In this document: one piece after another, positions 38,966 through 47,351 of the stretch
Layout: every line of letters begins with the position of its first letter
How positions within the stretch are numbered: the first letter of the stretch is position 1
NCBI RefSeq assembly: GCF_002155975.1
Contig: NZ_MUMI01000226.1
Location: 1 to 48,230, forward strand
DNA length: 48,230 nt
Direction: 5' to 3'
From: Amycolatopsis kentuckyensis
GTDB taxonomy: Bacteria > Actinomycetota > Actinomycetes > Mycobacteriales > Pseudonocardiaceae
Notes under the pieces: model-generated
Seen by the model: only the letters and a program-made list of their open reading frames with translations
The model's database searches: none
What the model was told of the DNA's origin: nothing
Position numbers and translations under genes: made by a program

Positions 38966-39772
38966 ATGGGCGTGATCCACATCGACCACTCCGACGACCC
39001 GCGCGTCGACGATTTCCGCCACCTGTCCACTGCGGACCGTCGGCCCGACCGGCCCGGCGGGCGGGGGCTCGTCATCGCCGAAGGCACCGTCGTGGTGTCC
39101 CGGCTGCTGGCGTCCCGCTACCCGGTCCGGGCGCTGCTGGGCGTGCAGCGGCGGTTCGCCGAACTGGCCGGCGACCTGGCCGGGGTCGACGTGCCCCAGT
39201 ACGTCACCTCCGCGGAAACCATGGCCGAGGTGGTCGGGTTCCACCTCAACCGCGGGATCCTCGCCGTCGCCGACCGGCCCGCGCCGTTGACGGTCTCCGA
39301 AGTCGTCGGCGGCACCGGCCCGATCGCCGTGCTGGAAGGCGTCGGCGACCACGAAAACCTCGGCGCCCTCTTCCGCAACGCGGCCGCGCTCGGCGTGGGC
39401 GGCGTGCTGCTCGGCCCCGGCTGTTCCGACCCGCTGTACCGGCGCAGCGTGCGCGTGTCGATGGGGCACGTCCTGCGCGTGCCGTTCGGGCACCTGACGG
39501 ACTGGCCGGGCGGGCTCGACGACCTGCGGGCGCGCGGGTTCGCCGTCGCGGCGTTCACCCCGCGACCGGGTGCGATCCCGCTGGACGCGCTGCGTGAGCA
39601 CGCGCCCGGGCGGGTGGCGCTGCTCTTCGGCGCCGAAGGTCCCGGGCTGACCGAGACGGCACTCGGGGCGGCTGATCATGCGGTCCGGATACCCATGCCG
39701 GCCGGAGTCGATTCACTGAACATCGCGACGGCCGCCGCCGTCGCCTTCTACGAACTGGCCCGGGGCGGCTAA
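38966..39772 (+). CDS. SpoU/TrmH-family RNA 2'-O-methyltransferase
   Basis: A 268-residue SPOUT methyltransferase that 2'-O-methylates ribose in rRNA or tRNA with SAM. An N-terminal substrate-binding domain (VIAEGTVVVSRLLASRYPVRAL) precedes the knotted catalytic domain, where the three family motifs are seen: GDHENLGALFRNAAALG at about 127-145, LLFGAEGPGL near 215, and IPMPAGVDSLNIATAAAVAFYE near 240-261. Its place before DUF2537 matches Rv0881 in mycobacteria. CAGACT ends 6 nt before the ATG and no Shine-Dalgarno is present. The target nucleotide is unknown. The 38758-38965 gap contains the promoters of this gene and of the divergent glutamate-cysteine ligase. Confidence 0.9.
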   Translation: MGVIHIDHSDDPRVDDFRHLSTADRRPDRPGGRGLVIAEGTVVVSRLLASRYPVRALLGVQRRFAELAGDLAGVDVPQYVTSAETMAEVVGFHLNRGILAVADRPAPLTVSEVVGGTGPIAVLEGVGDHENLGALFRNAAALGVGGVLLGPGCSDPLYRRSVRVSMGHVLRVPFGHLTDWPGGLDDLRARGFAVAAFTPRPGAIPLDALREHAPGRVALLFGAEGPGLTETALGAADHAVRIPMPAGVDSLNIATAAAVAFYELARGG

Positions 39773-39803
39773 GGTTTTGGTCTCCGAGGCGGGAAGGGGC
39801 ACC

Positions 39804-40415
39804 ATGGAGCTGCGGATCCGCGGCGAGCGCGCCGTGCTGGCCGGCCCGGGCGGGGAGCACGCGCGCGAGGTGGACCCGCACAAGCTCGCGATCGGTGCCG
39901 ACCTGGCCCAGGCCCTGCACGAGTGGGCGCGCGTGGCGTCCGCGGTCACCGCCGACCCCGGCGCGGAGGCGGGCGCGGTGGTCTCGCAGCGCGGCCGCCA
40001 GCTGGCCGGCCGGCTGGCCTCGGTGATGGGCACGACCGTGCGGTTCGTGGACCCGGTCACCGGCGACGACACGGTCGTCGAGCCGCCCCCGCCGTCCACC
40101 GAACCCGGTCACCGGTTCGTCCGCGCGGTGCTCGGGCCGCCCGGCCCGCCCGGCGAGCCGACGCCGTGGCTGACCGGGCTGACCGTCTCGGCGTTCATCG
40201 CGGCCGTGGTCGTCGTCGCGATGCTCGCGCTGGCCACGACGCTGGCCCGCGAGACCAGCGGCTGGCTCGCGCTGGTGGCCTCGGTGATCGTGACGGCCGG
40301 GATCACGCCGTCGCTGTGGCTGATCCGCCGCACGCCGATCCTGCGCTGGGCCGCCTACGGCGCGGCCGGCGGGGTCGTGATCGCGTGGATCGGCGTGCTG
40401 GTGATCGCCTTCTAG
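39804..40415 (+). CDS. DUF2537-family membrane protein
   Basis: A 203-residue protein: a soluble N-terminal domain (1-110) with MELRIRGERAVLAGPGG and a helix DLAQALHEWARVASAV, a Pro-rich linker, then about three hydrophobic helices (WLTGLTVSAFIAAVVVVAMLAL, WLALVASVIVTAGITPSLWL, WAAYGAAGGVVIAWIGVLVI). This is the layout of DUF2537 (Rv0882), of unknown function. ATG 39804 has GGAAGGGG upstream. It follows the SpoU gene by 31 nt and may be cotranscribed. Its stop is shared with the convergent next gene (CTAG). Confidence 0.78.
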   Translation: MELRIRGERAVLAGPGGEHAREVDPHKLAIGADLAQALHEWARVASAVTADPGAEAGAVVSQRGRQLAGRLASVMGTTVRFVDPVTGDDTVVEPPPPSTEPGHRFVRAVLGPPGPPGEPTPWLTGLTVSAFIAAVVVVAMLALATTLARETSGWLALVASVIVTAGITPSLWLIRRTPILRWAAYGAAGGVVIAWIGVLVIAF

Positions 40416-41686
40416 CGGAACCTGGCGTAGGTCAGGCGGATCCCCTGCGCGGTGGTCGCCGAGTAGCCGCGGAAGACGTAGCCGTGGAACGCGGCGATCT
40501 GCCGGATCAGTTCGGGGGAGACGTCGAACTGGCCGGAGAAGAACGTCACGCTGGCGCTGCCGTCGAATTCCTGCGCGAGCCAGCCGACGCGCGCGGAGCG
40601 GGGGAACGCCCGCAGCACCCACGCCAGCGGTGGTGCCCCCACCACGGTGAGGACCAAGCCGATCCGGGCGAGGTGCTCGGCCCCGGTCAGCGCGGCCGTG
40701 AAGAGGCCGCCGCCCAGGCACAGCACGGCCCACGCCAGTGCGGTGAGGTAGCCGGCGTGCGACATCCGCATCTTCGCCGCGCGGACCGGCGATCCGCGCC
40801 GCAGCAGCAGGATCCGGTCGGTGCTGTCGGCGAATTCGGCCGCGGGGAGCAGCCCCTCGTCGTGCGCGATCTCGGCGATGCGGGCCGGCGACAGCTGCGC
40901 GTGCCGGACGCTCACCCACAGCTCGTCGCGGTCCTCGAGGTGGTTGCGCAGCCACTGTTCCCGGCCCGGCGCCCCGGCCGGGACCTGGTAGGACGGCGCG
41001 GCCCGCGGTACCGGCGTGCCGAAAACCAGGCCGGGACGGGTCTTCCGGAACAGCAGGTGGCGGCCCGAGTCGTACTGGCCGGCGTAGAAGTAGCCGTACA
41101 GCGAAGCGACTTCGCCGAGCAGCTCGGCCGACACCGACGGCGGCGGGGGCACGAGGACCTGGGGGCTGCCGTCGAACGGCGCGTCCAGCCACGGCATGGC
41201 CGGGTCCTGCCCCAGGCCGAGGTGGAGCTTCCGCTTCGCCGTGCGGGGCCGCAGTTCTTCGTCGGGCAGGCCGGCCCGCCGCAGCAGCAGGAGCCGGTCG
41301 GTGCGGTCGGCGGCTTCGGCGACCACGGTCATCCCGGCCGCCGCCGCGCCCTTGCCGATGTCGTCGCGGCCGAGCCGCAGCTGCCGCGAGCTCGCCCAGA
41401 ACTGGTCCTGCCCGGCGAGCAGTTTCGCGAGCCGCTGCCGGTCGGCGTCCGTGCCCGGCCCGTGGTCGAACGGCGGCGCGAAGAGCTCGGGAGCGAACTC
41501 GAACCGCAGGGATTCCGCTTGCGCCGGCGTGGTTTCGCGGTACCGGCGCGAGTGCGCGGCCTGCCGGGTGGTCGTCGGGTCGAGGCCCCACTGCGCGGGC
41601 GCCACCTCGACCACCGGGGCGCCGCCGAACGCGCGGTACCTCAGCTCGCCGACGCGGGCGAGCCAGGCCTGCCGGTCACGCTGCAT
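40412..41686 (-). CDS. Unknown membrane protein with internal duplication
   Basis: A 424-residue protein with no family I recognise. Four similar units can be seen: VLVPPPPSVSAELLGEVASL with YGYFYAGQYDSGRHLLFRK; VTFFSGQFDVSPELIRQIAAF with HGYVFRGYSATTAQGIRL; DQFWASSRQLRLGRDDIGKG with DRTDRLLLLRR; and DELWVSVRHAQLSPARIAEI with DSTDRILLLRR. The units pair off and read as alternating beta-alpha modules. Two hydrophobic helices sit between the later units (LTALAWAVLCLGGGLFTAAL, IGLVLTVVGAPPLAWVL). ATG 41686 has GGGGAGGG 8 nt upstream; ATG 41692 is too close. It is divergent from the YjbR-type gene. Confidence 0.7.
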   Translation of the reverse strand: MQRDRQAWLARVGELRYRAFGGAPVVEVAPAQWGLDPTTTRQAAHSRRYRETTPAQAESLRFEFAPELFAPPFDHGPGTDADRQRLAKLLAGQDQFWASSRQLRLGRDDIGKGAAAAGMTVVAEAADRTDRLLLLRRAGLPDEELRPRTAKRKLHLGLGQDPAMPWLDAPFDGSPQVLVPPPPSVSAELLGEVASLYGYFYAGQYDSGRHLLFRKTRPGLVFGTPVPRAAPSYQVPAGAPGREQWLRNHLEDRDELWVSVRHAQLSPARIAEIAHDEGLLPAAEFADSTDRILLLRRGSPVRAAKMRMSHAGYLTALAWAVLCLGGGLFTAALTGAEHLARIGLVLTVVGAPPLAWVLRAFPRSARVGWLAQEFDGSASVTFFSGQFDVSPELIRQIAAFHGYVFRGYSATTAQGIRLTYARFR

Positions 41687-41726
41687 GATCATTCCCTCCC
41701 CCAGGGTGACATCGTAGCCTTGCGGG

Positions 41727-42077
41727 ATGGAGCAGCTGGAGGCTTTGCGCAAGGTGTGCCTCGCCCTGCCGGAAACGACGGAGCGGCTCAGCCACGGCGA
41801 GCCGACGTGGTTCGTCCGCGGCAAGAAGACCTTCGCGATGTTCGCCGACCACCACCACGACGACGTGCTCGCCTTCTGGTGCCCGGCGCCGCCGGGGGTG
41901 CAGGAGGAACTGGTCCGCACCGAGCCGGCGAGGTTCTTCCGCCCGCCGTACGTCGGCCACCGCGGGTGGCTGGGGGTGCGGCTGGACGTCGACGTCGACT
42001 GGGCCGAGGTCGACCGGATCGTCCGCGAGGCCTACCGGCTGGTGGCGCCGAAGACGCTCGCGGCGCGGGTGGTTTAG
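41727..42077 (+). CDS. MmcQ/YjbR-family protein
   Basis: A 116-residue protein of the MmcQ/YjbR family: RKVCLALPETTERLSHGEPTWFVRGKKTFAMF at the start and FRPPYVGHRGWLGVRLD later. These small proteins have a double-wing fold once thought to bind DNA; their role is not established. TAGCCT (41715-41720) ends exactly 6 nt before the ATG and there is no Shine-Dalgarno, so a leaderless transcript is likely. The stop is shared (TTAG) with sepH at 42074-42077. Confidence 0.85.
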   Translation: MEQLEALRKVCLALPETTERLSHGEPTWFVRGKKTFAMFADHHHDDVLAFWCPAPPGVQEELVRTEPARFFRPPYVGHRGWLGVRLDVDVDWAEVDRIVREAYRLVAPKTLAARVV

Positions 42078-42919
42078 CCGCGCTGCGAGCGGACCCCGAG
42101 CAGCACGTCCTCCCAGGACGGCACGATCGGGTGGTTCTTCTTCGCCTTGGGCCGCGGCTCCGGCACCGTCGTGTCCTCGTCCGGGTCCACCGGGACGCGC
42201 GGGATCTCGCGGGTGTCGTCGTCCGGGTCCGGCTCGGCGGACGGCAGCTGCGCGCGCTCCGGCTCCACCGAATCCAGCGTCGGCTGGAACTCCGTCGCGC
42301 GGGCCGGCTCGAGGGCGCGGACCGTGCGCGGGGCGCGGTAGGCGTTCGGGTCCAGCAGGACCTCGGCGTTCTCGTCCAGCGCCGTCACCGTGCCGCCGTG
42401 GGCGCCCGGCGAGAACGCCCAGTGCGCACGGTTGTCCGACCGCCCGGCCTTCCAGCGGAGCACGACGACCCAGCGGCCGTCGTCGCCCTTCCAGGAGTCC
42501 CAGGTGGCCTGCGAGTAGTCGTGGCCGCGGACGCCGAAGCTGTACGCGACGACCTCGCCGAGCGTCTGCACGTCGGGGCCGTCCTCGCGGACCGGGTGGG
42601 CGCTCTGCGCCAGCTCGGCGGTCCGGGACCGCTCGAGCAGGACGGGGTAGGCGTAGCGCTCGACGCGCTGCGTCGAGACACCGGCGCTCGCGGCGACCTG
42701 CTCGACGGACTCGCCGGCGCGGATGCGCTGCTGGATCTCGCGTGGCCGCATCTGGCTCTCCAACTCGATTTCGATCTGGCCGAGGCGGGTGATGTCACCC
42801 CGCGCCGCCGCGCGCAGTCGCTCATCAGCCGGGAGCAGGAAACGAGTACGGCTCGCCGGGTCTTCGAGCACGATGGACTTGCCGTCCTCGTGCAGTCCGA
42901 CCACTCGCAGCGCCCGCAT
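42074..42919 (-). CDS. sepH: Cell division protein SepH
   Basis: A 281-residue protein of the SepH/DUF3071 type, which promotes FtsZ assembly in actinobacteria. The N-terminal domain (MRALRVVGLHEDGKSIVLED, then TRFLLPADERLRAAARGD) is followed by a helix-turn-helix-like core (PREIQQRIRAGESVEQVAASAGVSTQRVERYAYPVL) and the conserved HWAFSPGAHGGTVTALDENA region. The C-terminal third is acidic/Pro-rich with a conserved-type ending (KNHPIVPSWEDVLLGVR). GGGGAGG precedes ATG 42919 at good spacing. Position beside DUF2537 and SpoU matches Rv0883c. It is shorter than the Streptomyces protein, as the linker is brief. The 192-nt gap upstream holds its promoter and no other gene. Confidence 0.9.
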   Translation of the reverse strand: MRALRVVGLHEDGKSIVLEDPASRTRFLLPADERLRAAARGDITRLGQIEIELESQMRPREIQQRIRAGESVEQVAASAGVSTQRVERYAYPVLLERSRTAELAQSAHPVREDGPDVQTLGEVVAYSFGVRGHDYSQATWDSWKGDDGRWVVVLRWKAGRSDNRAHWAFSPGAHGGTVTALDENAEVLLDPNAYRAPRTVRALEPARATEFQPTLDSVEPERAQLPSAEPDPDDDTREIPRVPVDPDEDTTVPEPRPKAKKNHPIVPSWEDVLLGVRSQRG

Positions 42920-43111
42920 TGTTCTCGCCTCCCCGATCTTCTTCACCGTTGTGGGTGCCCACGTTAGAACGGCGCGTCGGCTTGACGTGCGAGGCGCGCC
43001 GAGTCCGCACCGAACTGCCCACTGTTCATTTTGCGTCCCCCGCATCCTTACTCAGGCAGGTCAGCGGCAAAGGGGTGACACGCCGGACACGCAAAGTCAC
43101 GATCGAGTGGA

Positions 43112-44263
43112 TCAAGCAGGCGGCAGCCGGACCGTCACCGCGAGGCCGCCGCGCCGGCCGGGCTGGGCCTCCGCCCGGCCGCCGTGGGCCTGGGTCACCG
43201 AGCGGACGATCGACAGCCCGAGCCCCGCGTTGCGCGTGTCCCCGGTCCGCTCCGCGCCGCCCAGCCGGCGGAACGGCTCGAACAGCGTCGGCACCGCTTC
43301 GGGCGGCACCGCCGGTCCCGAGTTCCGCACTTCCAGCGCCGGCTCCCCGCGCACCTCGACGTACACCCAACCGCCCGACGCGTTGTACGTGATCGCGTTG
43401 ACCACCAGGTTCGTCACCAGCCGCTCGAGCAGCACCGGGTCGCCCGCCACCGTCCGCGGGCGCAGCCGCGTCTCGACCGTCACCCCGGCCGCCTTCGCCT
43501 GCGCCGCCGTGGCCCGGACGACCGACGCGGTGATCTCGTCGAGGCGCACCGGCGTGCGCGCGTGCAGCCCGCGGTCGCTGCGGGCCAGGATCAGCAGGCC
43601 CTCGATCATCCGCTCGCTGCGCTCGTTCGTGTGCAGCAGGTGCGTGCCGAGCTTCTTCAGCTCCGGCGGGACCTCGGGGTCGGCCATCGCCACCTCGATC
43701 AGCGTCCGCTGCACCGCCAGCGGGGTCCGGAGCTCGTGGGACGCGTTCGCGACGAACCGCTTCTGGCTGTCGAACGACTCCGCGAGCCGGTCGAGCATGC
43801 CGTCGAAGGTGTCCGCCAGTTCCTTCAGCTCGTCCGGGGGGCCTTCGAGGTTGATCCGGCGGTCGAGCTTGCCCGCCTCCAGCCGGCGCGCGGCCGAGGT
43901 GATGTCGTGCAGCGGCCGCAGCGCGCGGCCCGCCATCAGCCAGCCGAACAGCACCGCCAGCGCCGCCGTGGCCACCAGCGCGATCGCCGAGCCGACCACC
44001 AGCGTCGACAGCGTCGAGGAGCGGTAGGTGTCGAGCGAGCCGCTGAGCAGCCGCACCGCGACACCCGGAGATCCGATGGCGGCGGTGCCCTGGACGCCGT
44101 AGACCGCGTCGGCCGAGCCGATCGTCGTCAGGGCGGCGCGGGTCGGGTCCGGCAGCGTGCTCTGCACCAGCAGATAGTTGATGACGACCAGGACCAGCCC
44201 GGCGAGCAGGAACAATGCGCCGTACCAGGCCGTCAGCTTCGTCCGGACGGACAGGCCGTTCAC
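43112..44263 (-). CDS. Sensor histidine kinase
   Basis: A 383-residue membrane kinase: TM1 at about 10-32, a short extracytoplasmic loop, TM2 at about 88-110, HAMP (ITSAARRLEAGKLDRRI), then the dimerisation domain with His176 in ANASHELRTPL. The ATP-binding domain has the N box (LVTNLVVNAITYNAS), a G1-like VRNSG and a G2-like RNAGLGLSIV. GTG 44263 overlaps the response regulator stop (GTGA). The loop between the helices is about 55 residues, so it could sense a small ligand or envelope stress. Its target operon is probably the divergent lipoprotein/efflux genes; this is inferred from the repeated site in the shared gap. Confidence 0.92.
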   Translation of the reverse strand: MNGLSVRTKLTAWYGALFLLAGLVLVVINYLLVQSTLPDPTRAALTTIGSADAVYGVQGTAAIGSPGVAVRLLSGSLDTYRSSTLSTLVVGSAIALVATAALAVLFGWLMAGRALRPLHDITSAARRLEAGKLDRRINLEGPPDELKELADTFDGMLDRLAESFDSQKRFVANASHELRTPLAVQRTLIEVAMADPEVPPELKKLGTHLLHTNERSERMIEGLLILARSDRGLHARTPVRLDEITASVVRATAAQAKAAGVTVETRLRPRTVAGDPVLLERLVTNLVVNAITYNASGGWVYVEVRGEPALEVRNSGPAVPPEAVPTLFEPFRRLGGAERTGDTRNAGLGLSIVRSVTQAHGGRAEAQPGRRGGLAVTVRLPPA

Positions 44264-44922
44264 GGCGCGCCGAACCGGTAGCCGGCCCCCGGCACGGTCT
44301 CGATCACCGGCGGGTCGCCCAGCTTGCGCCGCAACGTCATCACCGCGACGCGCACCGCGTTGGTGAACGGGTCCGCGTGCTCGTCCCAGGCCTTTTCCAG
44401 CAGTTCCTCGGCGCTGACCACGGTGCCCTCCGCTCGCATGAGCACCTCCAGCACGGCGAACTCCTTCGGGGAGAGCAGCAGGAACCGGCCGTCGCGGGCG
44501 GCCTGGTGACGCGGCAGGTCGAGCACGACGCCGTCGCGTTCCAGCACCGGCGGCAACGCCGGCCGCGCGCGCCGCGACAGCGCCTGCACCCGGGCGACCA
44601 GCTCGGCGAACGCGAACGGCTTCGTCAGGTAGTCGTCGGCGCCGAGGCCGAGGCCGGCGACCCGGTCGGTGACGTCGGCGGCCGCGGTCAGCATCAGCAC
44701 CCGCGCCTCGCCGCCCGCCCGGACCACCGCCGCGCAGACGTCGTCGCCGTGCACCTTCGGCAGGTCGCGGTCGAGGACCACGACGTCGTAGCCGTGCACG
44801 CCGACGCGTTCCATGGCCTGCTCGCCGTCGTAGCAGACGTCGACGGCCATCGAGAAGCGCCGCAGCCCCTCCGCGACCGAGTCGGCCAGCAACCGCTCGT
44901 CCTCCACCACCAGCACCCGCAC
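44260..44922 (-). CDS. Response regulator, OmpR/PhoB type
   Basis: A 220-residue regulator. The receiver domain has the acidic pair ED (7-8), phosphoacceptor Asp51 in VVLDRDLP, Thr79 and Lys101 (YLTKPFAF). The DNA-binding domain is winged-helix, ending in the typical VIETVPGAGYRF. GTG 44922 is the first start before the receiver motif, and CAGACT lies exactly 6 nt upstream, so the mRNA is probably leaderless. It is the first gene of the two-component operon (kinase next, 4-nt overlap) and is divergent from the lipoprotein gene. The long upstream extension of the frame is not coding. Confidence 0.92.
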   Translation of the reverse strand: MRVLVVEDERLLADSVAEGLRRFSMAVDVCYDGEQAMERVGVHGYDVVVLDRDLPKVHGDDVCAAVVRAGGEARVLMLTAAADVTDRVAGLGLGADDYLTKPFAFAELVARVQALSRRARPALPPVLERDGVVLDLPRHQAARDGRFLLLSPKEFAVLEVLMRAEGTVVSAEELLEKAWDEHADPFTNAVRVAVMTLRRKLGDPPVIETVPGAGYRFGAP

Positions 44923-44944
44923 CGGCCCAGTCTGCGCAGGGAGG

Positions 44945-44977
44945 CCATAAGGACCGCATAAGCGGCGTCGCTTAGCG
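44945..44977. promoter_or_regulatory. Repeated site between the response regulator and lipoprotein genes
   Basis: CCATAAGG (44945-44952) and GCATAAGC (44956-44963) share CATAAG at an 11-bp step, one helical turn, and GCTTAGCG (44970-44977) is a related inverted copy. OmpR-type regulators bind such phased direct repeats, so this is a likely site for self-control and for activation of the divergent exporter operon. Confidence 0.55.
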
Positions 44978-45034
44978 CGCCCGAATCCCCCGATCCGTAG
45001 ACCTGGGTCCCAACCGGACGAAAGGAAGCGAGCC

Positions 45035-45577
45035 ATGCGGACACGGATAGTCGTCGCGGCGCTGGGGACGGCCCTGCTGCTCGGCGGCTGCGGGGCGAAG
45101 CCCGACGACGGGTCGAAGGTCGCCTCGATCTCGACGCCGTCGAAGACGGGCGGGCCCGCCGCGGCCGACAACAGCGGCAAGAGCGACGAGGACAAGATGC
45201 GGGACTTCGCCAAGTGCATGCGCGAGCACGGCGTCGACATGCCCGACCCGAAGCCGGCCCCTGACGGCAAGGGGATGTCCATCGCGATCCAGGGCGCCGA
45301 CGCCGACAACGGGAAGCTCGACGGCGCGCAGAAGGCGTGCAAGCACCTGATGCCCAACGGCGGCGAGATGAAGCCGCCGAGCGCCGAGGAACTCGACAAG
45401 ATGCGCAAGGAGGCCAAGTGCATGCGGGAGCACGGCGTCGACATGCCGGACCCGGACCCGGCGGGCAAGGGCGGCGTGCGGATCGGCGGTCCGGGTGACG
45501 ACCCGAAGAAGTTCGAAGAAGCCGCCAAGGCGTGCGGTCTCGGCATGAGCGTCCGCTCCGAGGCGGCGGGCAAGTGA
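45035..45577 (+). CDS. Lipoprotein with duplicated Cys-Met-His module
   Basis: A 180-residue exported lipoprotein: basic start, hydrophobic core and lipobox LLGGC ending at residue 19. Two copies of a short module, [12 protein letters not shown], occur at about 61-72 and 129-140, each followed about 38-41 residues later by a further Cys ([17 protein letters not shown]). This repeat is common in actinobacterial lipoproteins encoded beside HlyD/MacB exporters. The grouped Cys, Met and His could bind copper or silver, or form disulfides; this is inference. AAAGGAAG precedes the ATG. The stop overlaps the next start (GTGA), so it is coupled to the HlyD-like gene and probably serves the same exporter. 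Confidence 0.8.
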   Translation: MRTRIVVAALGTALLLGGCGAKPDDGSKVASISTPSKTGGPAAADNSGKSDEDKMRDFAKCMREHGVDMPDPKPAPDGKGMSIAIQGADADNGKLDGAQKACKHLMPNGGEMKPPSAEELDKMRKEAKCMREHGVDMPDPDPAGKGGVRIGGPGDDPKKFEEAAKACGLGMSVRSEAAGK

Positions 45578-46668
45578 ACGACGTGACCCACCTCAAGCCC
45601 CGCCGCCGCGGCCGGACGCGCTGGTTCATCGCCGGCGCCGTCCTCGTCGTGGTGCTGGGCACCAGCTCCGTCGTGATCCTGACGCGCGTGTCGAGCGCGA
45701 CACCGGTCAAGGAGGCCGCACCGCCCGCGGCCGAGACCGCGGAGGTGGTCAAAACCGACCTCAGCGACGAAGAAGAGGCCGACGGCACCCTCGGCTACGG
45801 CGAAGAGTCGGTCGTCGCGGGCCGCAAGCCGGGCACGATCACGTCGTTGCCGGACGCCGGCGCCACCCTGACCCGCTGCAAAGCGGTGTACGGCGTGGAC
45901 GCGAAGCCGGTGCCGCTGTTCTACGGCACGCTGCCGTTCTACCGCGACCTCGCCGCGGGCGCGGACGACGGCGCCGACGTCAAGCAGCTGGAGGAGAACC
46001 TCAAGGCGTGCGGCTTCGGCGGCTTCGGCACACCGGACAAGAAGTTCACCTCGGCGACGGCGACCGCGCTGAAGAAGTGGCAGAAGTCCCTCGGCTTGGA
46101 GCAGACCGGCACGTTCGGCCAGGGCGACGTCGTGCTGGCCGCGGGCGAAGTCCGCGTGTCGGCGCTGGCGGCGAAGCCCGGTTCACCGGCCCAGGGCGAG
46201 GTGCTCAAGACGACCGGCACCGTCCGGTCGGTGCAGGTGAAGCTCGACGCGGCCAAGCAGGGCCTCGCCCAGCAGGGCGCGAAGGCGTCCGTGACGATCA
46301 ACGGGAAGACGACGCCGGGCACGATCACCGACGTCGGGCGGACCGCCGTCGAGGGCAAGGACGCGGCGGGCCAGGACGACGGCAAGCCGAAGATCACCGT
46401 GACCGTCCGGCTCGACGACCCGGCCGTCGCCGGCAGCCTCGACTCGGCCCCGGCCGCCGTCCGGTTCACCAAGGACGTCCGCCAGGGCGTGCTGGCGGTC
46501 CCGGTCGGCGCGCTGCTCGCGCTCGCCGAAGGCGGGTACGCGGTCGAGGTCGACGAGAACGGCCAACGACGGCTGATCGCCGTCCAAACGGGACTGTTCA
46601 GCGGCGGGAAGGTCGAGGTCACCGGCAACGGACTGGCCGCGGGCATGCGGGTGGTGACGACGTCGTGA
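45574..46668 (+). CDS. HlyD-like membrane fusion protein with peptidoglycan-binding domain
   Basis: A 364-residue periplasmic-adaptor-type protein with one N-terminal membrane helix (about 18-38, [20 protein letters not shown]). Residues 132-188 form a peptidoglycan-binding type-1 domain ([15 protein letters not shown], then [17 protein letters not shown]) inserted where Gram-negative adaptors carry a hairpin. The rest is a barrel domain with [14 protein letters not shown] and a C-terminal [23 protein letters not shown], the usual end of MacA/HlyD adaptors. GTG 45574 overlaps the lipoprotein stop, and the stop overlaps the ATPase start (both GTGA). It should connect the ABC exporter with the cell wall. 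Confidence 0.88.
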   Translation: MNDVTHLKPRRRGRTRWFIAGAVLVVVLGTSSVVILTRVSSATPVKEAAPPAAETAEVVKTDLSDEEEADGTLGYGEESVVAGRKPGTITSLPDAGATLTRCKAVYGVDAKPVPLFYGTLPFYRDLAAGADDGADVKQLEENLKACGFGGFGTPDKKFTSATATALKKWQKSLGLEQTGTFGQGDVVLAAGEVRVSALAAKPGSPAQGEVLKTTGTVRSVQVKLDAAKQGLAQQGAKASVTINGKTTPGTITDVGRTAVEGKDAAGQDDGKPKITVTVRLDDPAVAGSLDSAPAAVRFTKDVRQGVLAVPVGALLALAEGGYAVEVDENGQRRLIAVQTGLFSGGKVEVTGNGLAAGMRVVTTS

Positions 46669-47351
46669 CGCCCGTGCTGCGCGTGCACGAGGTCACGCGC
46701 ACCTACCCCGGCGGGGTCGCCGCGCTCGACGGCGTCTCGCTCGCGCTGGAAGACGGCGAAATGGTGGCGATCGTCGGGCCGTCCGGATCCGGCAAGTCGA
46801 CGCTGCTGCACCTGATGGGCACGCTCGACCGGCCGTCGTCGGGGCGGGTGGAGCTGCGCGGCCACGACGTCGCCGCGCTGCCCGACCGCAAGGTCTCGGC
46901 GCTGCGCTCGCGCTGGATCGGGTTCGTGTTCCAGCAGTTCTTCCTCGACGAAGGGATGAGTGCGGTGGACAACGTGTGCACCGGCCTGCTGTACGCCGGG
47001 GTGCCGCGGCGACGCCGGCGCGCGCGGGCACTGGCGGCGCTCGACCGCGTCAAGCTGGGGCACCGGGCGTGGCACCGGCCCGGTGAGCTTTCGGGTGGGG
47101 AACGCCAGCGCGTCGCGATCGCCAGGGCGGTCGTCAACGACCCGGCGATCCTGCTGGCCGACGAGCCGACCGGCAACCTCGACACCGGCACCGGCGCGTC
47201 CGTGCTCGCGCTGCTCGGCGAGCTGTCGGCGGACGGCACCACGATCGTCGTGATCACCCACGACCGCGAAATCGCGGCGGGCATGCCGCGCCGGATCGAG
47301 CTGCTCGACGGGCGCCTGCGGCTGGACACCGGCCTGGTGGGTGCGCGATGA
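46665..47351 (+). CDS. ABC transporter ATPase, MacB/LolD type
   Basis: A 228-residue ATP-binding subunit. Walker [10 protein letters not shown] near 38-46, Q-loop in FVFQQFF, signature LSGGERQR near 142, Walker B ILLADEPT near 162 and the H-loop His in VITHDRE are all intact. The sequence type (TGNLDTGTG after Walker B) is that of the MacB/LolD/FtsE group, which powers mechanotransmission-type export rather than ordinary uptake. GTG 46665 overlaps the adaptor stop, and ATG of the permease overlaps its own stop (ATGA), so the three are tightly coupled. Confidence 0.93.
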   Translation: MTPVLRVHEVTRTYPGGVAALDGVSLALEDGEMVAIVGPSGSGKSTLLHLMGTLDRPSSGRVELRGHDVAALPDRKVSALRSRWIGFVFQQFFLDEGMSAVDNVCTGLLYAGVPRRRRRARALAALDRVKLGHRAWHRPGELSGGERQRVAIARAVVNDPAILLADEPTGNLDTGTGASVLALLGELSADGTTIVVITHDREIAAGMPRRIELLDGRLRLDTGLVGAR

